A stretch of DNA of 64,000 bases from Combretum micranthum. Lineage: Eukaryota; Streptophyta; Magnoliopsida; Myrtales; Combretaceae. The DNA lies in contig JAMXBD010000717.1 in assembly GCA_024138025.1 (NCBI GenBank), positions 186,001 to 250,000 on the forward strand, read 5' to 3'. The notes under the pieces were generated by a model. It did not search any database, was not told the origin of the DNA, and saw only the letters and a program-made list of their open reading frames with translations. Positions within the stretch are counted from its first letter, which is position 1. Each line of letters begins with the position of its first letter. Made by a program: the position numbers and the translations under genes. Below, in pieces: positions 36,301 to 46,640 of the stretch.

Positions 36301-36480
36301 GTCCAAACATATAGATGTACGATTTCACTTTCTCAGAGATCTTACTAAAGAAGGAGTTGTTGATCAGCTTTATTATGGAACTCAAAATCAAGTTGCAGAC
36401 CTGATGACAAAGTCGTTAAAGTTGGAAAATTACTAGAAATTTCGTGAAGAGCTAGGAGTGTATACTATTCCAGAGGTGAA
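33395..36480 (+). pseudogene. Copia 2 pol: protease, integrase, RT, RNase H (broken)
   Basis: Domains in Copia order. Protease reads VWFLDSCCSNHMCG (about 33398), with DSG changed to DSC. The GAG-pre-integrase segment WHCRYAHLSHKGLKML (about 33820) is followed by CTNCLKGKQHHD. Integrase has HADICG and FIDDFSRKAW (about 34010-34100) and a degraded catalytic D-E region to 34400, then the part ORF 34395-34691. RT shows VVKGHSQQQGVDYTEVYAP, LYQLDVKSASLHGEL, YVDDLLFTGDDDD (about 35530) and FDMTDLGKMRFFLGI. RNase H is the best preserved part (35987-36436: FTDSDYQGDVEDRKSTFGY, DNSSAIKLSKNPV, KHIDVRFHFLRD, ADLMTKSLK). Multiple stops and frameshifts abolish function. An (AT)n run at 33670-33692 sits inside the reading frame. 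Confidence 0.93.
33670..33692. repeat. (AT)n microsatellite inside Copia 2 pol
   Basis: An AT dinucleotide expansion within the GAG-pre-integrase region, disrupting the frame. Confidence 0.9.
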
Positions 36481-36504
36481 CTAATTGTCTGTTGAGCAAT
36501 AAGT

Positions 36505-36517
36505 TCAAGGGAGGGAT
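36505..36517 (+). promoter_or_regulatory. Polypurine tract of Copia 2
   Basis: TCAAGGGAGGGAT lies immediately before the 3' LTR TGTTGG. Confidence 0.85.
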
Positions 36518-36753
36518 TGTTGGAAGTGGTGCTGAAATTTAGAACTGTTTCGATTTTCTGTTAGAATAAATGCCTATTATTTAGGAGTTTCTTTGATTTT
36601 TTTCAGTATTTGTTACCATGAAGTACGACACCTACTCTTGTGGGCTGTTTTTCTCATTTCCAGTTAGAGCTTATGGATAGCTATAAAAGCCTCAAGTTAT
36701 TATCAATAAATCATTCATTGTTTATTATCTTTGTTGTTCAAATTATCCTAACA
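36518..36753 (+). mobile_element. 3' LTR of Copia 2 (236 bp)
   Basis: Same length and ends as the 5' LTR (TGTTGGAAGTGG to ATCCTAACA), with about 16 substitutions relative to it. ATATG follows at 36754-36758, completing a full-length element of about 4.6 kb. Confidence 0.95.
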
Positions 36754-36758
36754 ATATG
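36754..36758. repeat. Target site duplication ATATG, right of Copia 2
   Basis: Exact copy of 32148-32152. Confidence 0.9.
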
Positions 36759-37689
36759 TGAAGTTAATATGATCATATTTATAATTAATGTTATGTGTTT
36801 TATCTTAAAAAATAAAAAGAAAAAGAAAAGTAACTATGGTGATTAACATCTTACTTAACAATAATATTAAAAGATAAGATGGTGAAAATAAAAGCTCCCA
36901 TTGTTTCATTGCCAATGAATATACGACAATTATGTTATAGGATTTTTTCTTTTTTTTTATTTATTTATGATGAGATGATAAATAATTACGGCAGCAACAT
37001 GTGAAGTTTTTTTATAATATATTATTAAGATTTACTACATACTCATTCAAGAGGGAATAGTTACCCAATTCCCCTCTCATTCATTTAAAGCTAATCTTCC
37101 ATAAAATAATAAATAGTAGTTCATATTTTCATTCAATGATTTATTCTCATACCACTATTAAATACTCATAATAGCTATTATTCTTTTATTCTAATAATTA
37201 TTTTTTTTATACCAATTAAAAATTATAATAGGTATACAATAGTTGTTACCTAAATCCCATACTATCCAATAAGTTTTGGGGTGGAATGTGGAAGTTATAA
37301 GACATGTTCCCATATGAAATATTTGGAATTTTTGCAGGTTGAGTAAAGGTTTAAGGTATATTTTTGAACTATTCAAGAACACCTTGAACCATTATATCTA
37401 TAAATTACACCAATAATTATTAGTATAGGTAGGATAGATTTTAAACTCCTATAAATTATTATCAAAATGTACTATGGATTAGTTAGGTAACCAATTTATA
37501 TTAGATTGTACAATTGATGCCAAAAAAAGGTTGGCTGCAGTGACAATTTCTCAAAAGAAAAAAAAATAAACATTGTATGTAGTACTATTGTTATATTGGA
37601 AGAGATGTATAAATGATGTATGGATTCTACAAGTGCGGTTAAAATAATGATAGTCTATTTTTATGAAATGATTGAGATTGAATTATTCC
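36759..37689. other. AT-rich noncoding interval
   Basis: No gene is seen. A block at 36825-36890 (GTGATTAACAT, then ATAATATTAAAAGATAAGATGG) also occurs at 31575-31630 on the other side of Copia 2, so this flank is itself a repeated sequence. Confidence 0.5.
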
Positions 37690-37704
37690 ACTTAATATAA
37701 TATT
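37690..37704. repeat. 15-bp target duplication, left of SINE
   Basis: ACTTAATATAATATT, repeated exactly at 37798-37812. Confidence 0.85.
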
Positions 37705-37797
37705 TGATAATGGTCTTATAGGATAGTGGTACAATCTCCTAATTTCTCTAGTGAAAAGTTTTCGGTTTGAATCGTGTAGTGAGAAAAAAAAAAAAAA
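37705..37797 (+). mobile_element. Short tRNA-derived SINE with poly(A) tail
   Basis: A 93-bp insertion flanked by perfect 15-bp direct repeats, as left by L1-type retroposition. An A-box-like GGATAGTGGTAC (37721-37732) and a B-box-like CGGTTTGAATC (37763-37773) are spaced as in tRNA genes. The B box differs from GGTTCGAATC by a CpG-to-TpG change. The 3' end is a run of about 15 A. It has no coding capacity. Confidence 0.8.
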
Positions 37798-37812
37798 ACT
37801 TAATATAATATT
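37798..37812. repeat. 15-bp target duplication, right of SINE
   Basis: Exact copy of 37690-37704. Confidence 0.85.
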
Positions 37813-38854
37813 CCTTTTTTAAAAATTGAATTAAGTTGACATTCGTTGGCGACAGCCATGATGCGTAACACATTTCTGATTCATTGAGAATTAAAAAGCA
37901 TGTGTGTCAACATGAAAACTAAGAGCTTACGTAACCCAATCCACGTAATCAGATCTTCACGTGTTTCGTGATTTTTGTATAAACAAAATTCTCGTACATC
38001 AACCAGCTCGTCATAGGTAGAAAAACCAAGAGAACAAAAAAGATAAACTTCTTTCCACCGAAAAAAGAAAAAAAAAGAAAAACCTTCAAAGATGGGGATT
38101 TAAAATCGAACTCAACCATCTTCTTCCCAGATTGGATGGTAATCCAATCTGGTGTTTGCTTGAGGACCAACCATGCATCTTGATGTAAATTCTACGGCAT
38201 GAAACTGTTGGAGTAGCACGTGAATATAATTCAACAATAATTCTTTTCCAACCTCATTTCGACAGGGTATCGGACCACGTGCAGGTTAGCCAGTGTTCGG
38301 CCTATTCGGGTGAACCCACAGCCACAAGAGGGGGCCTCTATAACGACTCCAGCTCGGAATCTGTGCGATGGATGATGACGGGCCAAGTGGCTAACGACAT
38401 ACAACAAAAACAGATATATATATATACACACACACACACATACCATGAAGATGGATTGGCAGCCTCACACGATTGGTTAAAATTTTGACGACCACCATTA
38501 AATTATATGATCCTATATTATCCGATAAATTTTTAAGGTTATCTCACACTATTAATGAGAAAGTATTACCCATTCGAAAAGAATTTTTTTTATTGAAAAT
38601 CTCAAAAACCCATCTAGTCATCTTCATGTTTACTACAGGACCTGCTTATATATGGAATTTAAAAAAAAAAATGAACTAAAAGAATAATGTATAAAAAAAT
38701 TGTATCAATCCTATCGAATCTAAGATATTGAACCAAATCTAATTAAATAAATATAATATCTAACTTATATTTGTCCTAGAAAAATTCCCATATTATTTTC
38801 TTCCTTTGCATTATCTATACTTTAAATTTTTAGTAATTTAGTGTCTCACATCTA
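37813..38854. other. Noncoding interval with a GC-rich island
   Basis: Mostly AT-rich. At about 38262-38400 lies a GC-rich patch with overlapping frames on both strands (38279-38488 plus, 38231-38446 minus). Neither translation is recognised. The patch could be an exon fragment of a host gene or an organelle-derived or repeat piece. A (TA)n(CA)n microsatellite follows at 38414-38442. Confidence 0.4.
38414..38442. repeat. (TA)n(CA)n microsatellite
   Basis: A TA run passing into a CA run. Confidence 0.9.
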
Positions 38855-39421
38855 CAGATGCAACCGGGTGGAGTTTCAAGTGGGCCATATGAACCCAAAC
38901 CCAAACTCGCTACATTATAGAGCATACCAAACCCGACTCTATAAATTTGCAGGGTTTTTCTTTTATAACCAAACCCGCACTACCGGGTTTACCCTAAAAC
39001 TGGCCACCGGCCCAAATTACCAATCTAACTATCAATCCGATTATCCGCTTGACTATCCGCCCAATTATCAATCCGAACCTGGCTTGTTATTGTTTTTTTT
39101 TTCAATAAATTCAGCAGACTTAAAGTAAATAAGATAATAGTCTAATAATATAGCAATTTACCTTTTCTTTGCCAACCTATTTTTAAATTTATCATGTTAC
39201 TATGTTTATATTTAGTAAATGTATTTATATTTAAAAAAATTTTTACTATGACTAACGGGTCGGGTGGGTATCCATTGGGTTTTAGTAATATCCAAACCCG
39301 ACCCTAATATCCTATGGAGTTTTTTACCTATATCCAAACACGACCCTATTACCCTATAGGGTTTTTATCGAGTTGGACTGATAGAAAACTTGTTAATGGC
39401 TGACCCAGTTGCATTTCTGCT
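38855..39421. mobile_element. hAT-type MITE with GGGTCGGG-like interior
   Basis: Left terminus CAGATGCAACCGGGT and right terminus ACCCAGTTGCATTTCTG form imperfect inverted repeats of about 15 bp. The flanks CACATCTA (38847-38854) and CACATCTT (39422-39429) match at 7 of 8 positions, as expected for an 8-bp hAT duplication; the exact right boundary may shift by two bases. The interior has many CCAAACCCGAC, ACGGGTCGGGTGGG and AATCCGA words. The ORF at 38841-39128 is a translation of these repeats, not a gene. Confidence 0.75.
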
Positions 39422-39469
39422 CACATCTTTAGATGTGTGCAAATTAATGCTTCTGCTTAATTTCAAAAC

Positions 39470-40925
39470 ATATACAATTGGTTGTCTCTGTTGATTTATT
39501 CAATTTCCACAAATCTCGATTCTTTACGTAATTTACCTTCCACATTTTCTATTCCATTTTCACTTAATTTTCCTTTTCAATTTCTATTGATTTTATCAAC
39601 TTATCTATATCAACTTTAAAACACAAACCCACTCTATGAAGGACCTAGTATCCTTAATTTCAAGAATTATGGGTTTTTTTGAAATTTTAAGAGCCGAGTG
39701 ATTTTTAAAAGTGATAGCATAGTTATGAAATTAAGTTCCACTAGCACTTGCTCGTAAGCTTTAATAAATTGGATTGTTCGGTTTCATTAGTGAACCAATA
39801 GCAAATAAAGTCGAATAAAGGTTTGCATTGAACATGGCAATAAAAGATGTCCCCCACTTCAAAATCTTATTTGTCCTGTTTTCTCCCTAAAATTTGAGAT
39901 AAAATAAGATGTGGAGCTAAAATTAGAAATATTTTTCATTGATTTATTCCATTTTTACAAACCTCCACTCTTTACGTAATTTACCAACCACATTTTTTCT
40001 TCCATTCACACAATTTTCTTTTTTTTTTCTTCAATTTATATTGATTTTTATCAACTCTGCACATATCAACTTAAAACACAAAACCCAGTCTATGAAGGAC
40101 CTAGATATCCTCAATTTCCAGCATTATGGGGTTTTTGAATATTTAAAAGCCAGAATTTTAAAAGTAATAGTATGGTTATGAAATTAAGTTGAACTAGCAT
40201 TTCCTCGTAAGCTTTAACAAATTGGAGTGATCAGCTCCATAGTGAACCAATAGCAAATAAAGTCAAAATAAAAGTTTGCATTGAACTTAGTGATATAGAT
40301 GTCTGGTACTTCAAAATGTTATTTGTCCGTTGTGGAGCAACTTCATATATGGACATGAATCATCAGATAAGATACTTATTATGAGAGAGCTCAAGCATAG
40401 TTTTAATCCAAATAAAGGAAATAAGAGCTAGTTTACATTTAAAGTTCGATCTTGAGAAAACTTATAGCATGGTTATGAGATTAAGTTCAACTTGCACCTA
40501 TTCACAAGTTTTAGTAATTGGAGTGTTCATTTCAATAGTGAACCAATAGAAAATGAAATTAAAATAGATGATTGTGTAGGACTTAACCATAAAGGACGTC
40601 CTATGCTTCAAAATCTTATTCATCCATTATAGAGCAACTTCATATTTGGACACAAATCACGAGGTAATAGACTTATGAGAGAGTTCATGCATAGTTTTAA
40701 CCTACAGAAAGGAAATAAGAGGTAGTTTACAGTTAAGTTTGATCTTGAGAAAGCTCATAATATAGTTATGAAATTAAGCTTAACTAGCAATTGCTCATAA
40801 GTTTCAGTAAAATTGAAGTGTTTGATTCAACAGTGAACTAATAAAAAATGAAGTTAAAATAGACAATTGCATTGAGCTTAGCCATAAAGGATATCATATG
40901 CTTCAAAATTATATTCACCAATATC
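39470..40925. repeat. Four-copy diverged tandem repeat, unit about 290-450 bp
   Basis: A core (a TAGTTATGAAATTAAGTT word, then TAGCANTTGCTCNTAAGYTT, then GTGAACCAATAG, then GCTTCAAAATCTTATT) occurs four times, starting near 39718, 40170, 40465 and 40765. The first two units share an extra upstream part (TTTACGTAATTTACC, CTATGAAGGACCTAG). Units three and four share GAGCAACTTCATAT, GACTTATGAGAGAG and GGAAATAAGAG instead; part of this also begins after unit two. The spacings are about 450, 295 and 300 bp. No coding potential or known element was recognised. Confidence 0.8.
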
Positions 40926-42439
40926 TCAAAGTGAACTACTAGTGTTATAATGTTCACATCTCCAACAAGGTTGGAATGAAGCACTTATAAGAGTAAGAAT
41001 ATTTTAATAAAGATTTCACTCGAAATTGCTCTATTACAAAATTATAAGTATAAATCAATGACAATGCCCTTTCTTAGAAACCCCTCCTAATGTATCGCGG
41101 AAACTAATTGTGATAGGTCAAGCAATTTGAACTCCAAACCTATTGGAGCTATGGGTATCATCCAGAGTTACTGATATCAAATGCATTAGTGGCTTTACAA
41201 AAAAGGTGCAAAAAATTCCCACGCTTCGCATCACTTGTGGAAGCAAAATTCCATAGCATTTTCTAGTTTCTAAGTTAGAGTCATTTTAAAACCACTACTT
41301 GAATGTTTTTTCCTTTTTTTTAAATTTATTCGATTGAGATTTATTTGTCAATTTTTACACCTAAAGTTTGAATTTATTAAATAAAATATATGAATTGTAC
41401 TTGTGAACCACTTTTATCATTTTGAGAGCTGAAATGGTAAATGATTGCCAAATGTAAAGTATAAATGTAAAATAATAATTAAAATTTTTATAATAATAAA
41501 ATTAGGTATGAAATTATAAATTTGATAAGAATAATGCATTTTCCGTTGAAGTTTTGCAGAGGAACTGAGAATAAAAAACTAATAATTGAGTAGGAGTTAC
41601 TAAAACTTACGGATGAATAAAAAATTAGATACAAAATTACGGTATTGTTTAACAAAATTATTATAATAGGGGAAGATCTAGATCTTTGAGCGGGTTAAGT
41701 TCGAATAGACTATCCATGATTGCAAGTTGCAACCAAATAGCTTTCCAAATCTTTTTTTTTTCTTACTATGGTTTTATTTTGTTATTATCGTTTTCAAATA
41801 GATTATATTTAACCAAACAAAAATTTGACTTAAGGGATTATGGTTGTATCGTAAATTTTTGAACTCAGGCTTTATAATAACGGACCCAACCCACCCATGA
41901 CCCATTGATAAATTAGGCTACAGCCAATAATTTTCTCGTTGTACCATTATTTTTACAATATTGCATCTTCTTTTAATTAAAAGAATAAGACAGAAATACT
42001 ACAGTGTGCCCCATAAAATTCAAAAAATTCCTAAAAATGAATAAATTAATTGAATTTAAGGAAATTGATTCCAAGTTTAACAACTAAACAAGGCCTAATT
42101 TCTTTTAAATCATATCATATAGAAAACAGAACAAAATCCAACATCAAAATCATCAAGGAAACCACATTCTCGATCAATAATTAGATTTACCTTTGGGTGA
42201 AGGGCTGAAATCAAAGTCAAGTCACTTTGCTTTTCTCTTAACTGAACTTTAGCATTAAGTTGAATGGTTGGAAGGGAAACACTCTAAGTAAGGCCAAAAG
42301 GATTACCCAGCACAAGCTATCCTTTCTACTATTCTTACTCACTCTATGTAGGTAGCCTCTCTCCTCTGGTCATTACTTAAAAGAAAAGCAAGTCATTCAC
42401 AATTTTATTTGGCATCATATAGCTAATTGCACTAAAGGC
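40926..42439. other. AT-rich noncoding interval
   Basis: No gene or defined element. At 41870-41910 a short GGACCCAACCCACCC stretch resembles fragments of the GGGTCGGG-type MITE family. Confidence 0.45.
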
Positions 42440-43640
42440 CATTGGGTTAACTTGTGATTTTTAATAAACCTAAGACCAGTAGAGAATCGGGTATATTAAT
42501 TTTTTTATATGTAATCAAGCATGTAGTTTATAATGCATCCACATCTTTCCACACGACCATCCCAACTTGGATCATACTTGCATGCAAAAGCACAAGTGTC
42601 ATATCCATGGAAATGATTGCAAGCCTTGCTTCTTGACTGGAAGTCAACAAATGGATCTTCTCACTAAATCATATTTTATTGGGTGCTAGAATAAACACAA
42701 ACTTTTGGTTTAACTATATGGGTGGTTCTATGCATGTTAGATATCTAATTCAAGGACTGCTTTTTGGTAACTCACATGCACTCCTTGTTAAAGACCGTTG
42801 TTTGGATAGATAGAGATAGGAAGACTTGAAAAATAGATATCCAATTTCTCATCTCCTAGTACAATATTTTAGACATGTTCTCTTATCAAAAAAGAGACCA
42901 ATCAATCTATTCTATCTTCTTCCTCTTACATTTCACCTACTTGAAATGTTTTCACCCATCTTTTGTAGCCACACTCCCTTACCACCCAAAATATAACTTA
43001 AGAATGGCCATACTTATGAGGAAGTCATTTTCCTCAAAGGTGAGGTTTTTTTGGAGTATCCCCTATAATGGTCTCCCTACTAGTGAGAAATTTATGAAAT
43101 TATATCGCACCAGGACTTACCACCGTCTGCATTGTCAATATGTTAGATCAATTGAGCATGCACTTCCATCCATTGACTATATTATAAAAGACATTCAAAC
43201 GACACTATCATCAACTTCCCCTCTGTAATCAATTTTATTTGTAAGGGTAACTTGGTAACTTTTGCAATGCTATAATCACTTGACCTTCAATAAGATGCAT
43301 TATTAAACTTTCACCTACGACAACTAATACATCCTTATGCATTAGAATTTCAAGTACATCATCGACGAAAGTATAAACATTGCACTATGTAGTATTAAAT
43401 TCTACGTTAGTTGTCCCTCCACTTACTTACATTAAAATAAACATGGATGTCTCCTTAAGTCATGAAAATATTGCTCCAATTGTGTATTCCTAGAGATGAA
43501 TTTTGTTTGTGGATATGGGGCTATGGTTAAAAAATTGTGCATACAAAACTATCCTCTTTGTCGAACCATATGACATGTATTGGGGTTTAAAAATCAGTAA
43601 TGGAAGCATATTTACATTTGTTACGACTTTTTGATTTCTA
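42440..43640 (+). pseudogene. LINE (L1-type) 3' fragment: zinc-binding RT tail and RNase H
   Basis: Degenerate frames on the plus strand resemble the end of plant L1 ORF2. Near 43020-43180 KVRFFWSIPYNGLPTSEKF then SIEHAL recalls the zf-RVT signature (KxxxFxW, LPTxE, then C..C and EHxxxxC), with the cysteines mostly lost. About 250 bp further, YIKINMD and later FVEPYDMYWGLKISNGS (near 43560) recall the plant RNase H domain of LINEs (KxNxDG, then AE..A...GL). Many stops are present. The upstream part (42454-42636) may be the preceding RT region. No poly(A) tail or target duplication was identified. Confidence 0.55.
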
Positions 43641-44249
43641 TACAATCACTTACACAAGTTCAAGCACCAAATGTTTATGACTCTGATTTCTATACAACTA
43701 CTTACAAAGTTCAAGCACTAAATGTTAAATTGCAATACTATAACTTGTTTTTGCTCAAAGAACGTAAAATTCAGTTCATTAAATATCTTAAAATTCTACT
43801 AAGCTAAATTGTAAAAGTAATATTGTATAACATGAAAATATGAGTAAGTTTGAACCTTAATTTGAGCTTGATTAAAAAATAGATAATTAAATAAATAAGG
43901 AACTTTAGGATATAATTTTTATCTAAAGCTGATCATAAAATATAATTAAGTTAATTGATTTAGTAAATGAATTAATTTGAGATTAGAGATAAAAAATAAT
44001 CCAATTTCCAATCTTAACTTGTCCAGTTATCCAAATTATTTCTAAATATATCCTAAATGAGCTTTATTTATCAAATTCCTTATTCAAATTCCTATTTCTT
44101 AATTCAAATACCTAAATCCCTAATTTACAAACTCAAAAGCCTATTTTCAATTATCTAACTCTTAGAAGTCTATCAAGCTAAAATATCCTAAATTCTACAT
44201 TCTTAGTTAAATGTACATAAGAGGTGAAGTCTTGGAATTGGGATAAAGA
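43641..44249. other. AT-rich noncoding interval
   Basis: Contains a short direct duplication of about 60 bp (TTTCTATACAA, TCAAGCACYAAATGTT) near 43636-43670 and 43686-43725. Otherwise nothing is recognised. Confidence 0.5.
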
Positions 44250-44639
44250 CAGGCTAAGTGCTTGTACTTTTAATTTTTAGCAATTTACTGTCTCATATTT
44301 AGATTTTGACAAATTAATGCCCATACTTTCAATGTTAGTGTGGTTCAGTTCTTCTGTTTGATGGTGTTCATTTTGTTGATATGATAATGGCAGTCACTTG
44401 GCCAAAAATTACTAAAATCTAAAGATGTAGCACTAAATTTCCAAAGAATTACCAAAAATTAAAAGTATAGGCACTTGGTTAGTAATTATCCTAATCAAAA
44501 TGAACATCCCCATCAAACATCATTTAACAGAAGTATTGAATAACACATACTTTGAAATTACGAGCACTAATTTACCAAAATATAAAAATGTCACACTAAA
44601 TTGCCAAAAATTTAAAGTACAAGCCAAGTCCTCATAGAA
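44250..44639. mobile_element. Foldback MITE with long terminal inverted repeats
   Basis: The left arm (about 44250-44375: a GCTTGTACTTTTAATTTTTAG word, AAATTAATGCCC, CTTCTGTTTGATGGTG) pairs with the right arm (about 44510-44639) read on the other strand (GGCTTGTACTTTAAATTTTTGG, AAATTAGTGCTC, CTTCTGTTAAATGATG). Arms are about 130 bp with perhaps 75-80 percent identity by eye. The middle (44427-44490) carries another inverted copy of the end motif. Noncoding. Long arms suggest a Mutator-like or foldback origin; no clear target duplication. Confidence 0.7.
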
Positions 44640-45454
44640 TTAATGCAAAATTTACACTAATCATTACCTAATTTAAAATATTAAAATGCCTTCATATGCC
44701 TTAACCCCTTTACCTAATTCCTTAAGGGCATTTTAGGCATCTCTAATCAAATGTCTACTAAACATTCATCTCTAAACTACCCTTACACAATACACTCACA
44801 TGACTAAAATATTTGGGGGTATTTACTTTTACCTCTCACTTGTATCGTCACACAAACAAGTGCCCCAACCCACACTATATCAACCAATTTTCTTCATTTC
44901 CTTGTCATTTTGCCTCATCAAAATCTCTTTCCTCTCTATGAAAATCACATACGCCACTAGCTCTCTCTTTCCACTCAACTCCTCCCAAAAATTCATCAAA
45001 CTTACATCACATATTTAAACTACTTAAAGTTAAGTACCTACTTCTCTAATCTCATATTGATTCTCTAAAAAAAAAAAAAAACTTTTTTGAAGAATTAAAG
45101 TTATATTGAAGATTAATTGAAGAGGTAGTAGTTGATGTAGTTGAAGCCTTGAGAATTAGTGGTTGATGCTTCATTTGAGTTTTTTTTTTCTTTAGATTTT
45201 GCATTCTAGTAAGTTGATGTAACTAAATGTTTGATTTTTGTTGATTGATGCATGACATTATCATTTGATGATTTAATCTTAGATCTACATGATGTTGAAT
45301 TTGATTTTGATATTATATATGTATACATGTGCTTAATATGTGTGTGTGTGTGTGTGTGTGTGTTAATGTGATTTACAATTCTGAATTGATAAATAATGTA
45401 TGAATCATGATTAATTTGATGAAATGATTTTATATGTGAAATTTATGTTAAATA
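44640..45454. other. Noncoding interval with microsatellite
   Basis: AT-rich, with a (TG)n run at 45341-45363 and an A run at 45069-45082. The ORF at 44800-45018 is pyrimidine-rich and not recognised as a protein. Confidence 0.5.
45341..45363. repeat. (TG)n microsatellite
   Basis: An uninterrupted TG run of about 11 units. Confidence 0.9.
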
Positions 45455-45890
45455 CACTACGAGAAAATAGACTTTTAGAGATAAAAAATTTACGATGGAA
45501 AATTTTTGTCTCTGAATAATTGGATTAGCGTCAGAATTGCGACCATTTGCGATGATATAATGTGAAAGAGATTTTGCAATTTATTTATGTTTTTACAACA
45601 GATTTGCGACGGATTAACTACTAATTTGCGAGGGAATTAAATTTGTTGCAAATTTGTCTCTAATTCAATAGCAAGAAGGAAAATTATTTTGGTGCTAGAT
45701 TTTCAATCAAAATTCTATCTCAAAAATTAAAAAAATTTATGCTTAAATATGCAGGACTTTTAGAGATAGATTAATCTGTCTCTGATTAAACAATGTATGC
45801 ATATACATATTATATTCAGCGACAGATTTTAATCTGTCTCTAATTTTTGTTTACATGACTTTTTGAGACAGATTTAATCTGTCTTTGATT
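45455..45890 (+). mobile_element. CACTA transposon 5' terminus and subterminal repeats
   Basis: CACTACGAGAAAAT at 45455 matches the plant CACTA terminal inverted repeat (usual form CACTACAAGAAAA). The next 250 bp contain repeated GCGACGGATT, GCGACC and GTCTCTAAT words. Three hairpin palindromes then follow: AGAGATAGATTAATCTGTCT (one mismatch; from 45762), GACAGATTTTAATCTGTC (45821-45838) and AGACAGATTTAATCTGTCT (45866-45884). Such subterminal repeats are where CACTA accessory proteins bind in known elements. The matching 3' terminus (TTTTCTTGTAGTG-like) was not found downstream, so the element is truncated or its end has diverged. Confidence 0.75.
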
Positions 45891-46199
45891 GCTTTTACTT
45901 TTTATTACATGAAATTAGGAAGAGAAATTTATTTAATAAAATATAGTACTTATATATCTCTAGATAAATGTGATAGTTAATGTAAGTATACATTTTAACT
46001 GTAAAAAAGTTGTGATAAAAAAAAAAAAATAAAAAGTAATAATAGAAATACATATATGTTTTATGAGATAAATTTAACTATAAATAAAAATTAAAAAAAA
46101 ATAAAACAAGATAATAACACGATCTTGAAGAAAAAGGGCAAAAAGGACAAGAAAATCAAGAAATTATAAGAAAAGGAAGCATATTATACCTTGTGAAAT

Positions 46200-46640
46200 G
46201 AAATAAAAAGAGAGGGAATACATCACAGAAGAAAATCAAGTAAACAAAATTCAAGCTCTCTCTGTTGCCTCCCTCTCAAACAGACCAGCAACTTTCTAAC
46301 TAAAACCCTAGTCCCCAAAATCACGATGAAAACTTCCCACACGGCCACACCACTGTACAACCTACTCCTCTTCTAATTCTTCTTCTTCTTCTGTCCTAAC
46401 TAAGCCCCGATTTGGGCCATCGCTCGCCACCACCACCACCACCGACCTTAAGACCCTAATCACCAAAGCCACCACCCCAAACAACCACCTTCACTGTTGT
46501 ATCCAAGAATAGCCACCTCTCTCTTCCATCACGTGTTTAACCGCGCCAAGTCTTCCATCTCCAAGCTCAGCAAGATAAACAAACGAATGGTGCCGTAAGC
46601 GATCGGTTTGTATGGGAATTAGTAGGTTATTTTTTGTCCT
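46200..46640 (+). other. GC-richer 5'-UTR or exon-like segment inside the CACTA-type region
   Basis: A CT-rich leader (CAAGCTCTCTCTGTTGCC, 46250 onward) is followed by CTTCTTCTTCTTCT, a (CACCAC)n run near 46427 and a stretch readable as FHHVFNRAKSSISKLSKI. Composition contrasts with the AT-rich surroundings and resembles the start of a plant gene. I cannot name the gene, and the frame is interrupted. It may be another captured fragment. Confidence 0.35.

Noticed and set aside
38841..39128. Protein with NYQSNYQSDYPLDYPPNYQS repeats
   Set aside because: This is translation of internal repeats of an hAT-type MITE with inverted ends and a near-perfect 8-bp duplication.
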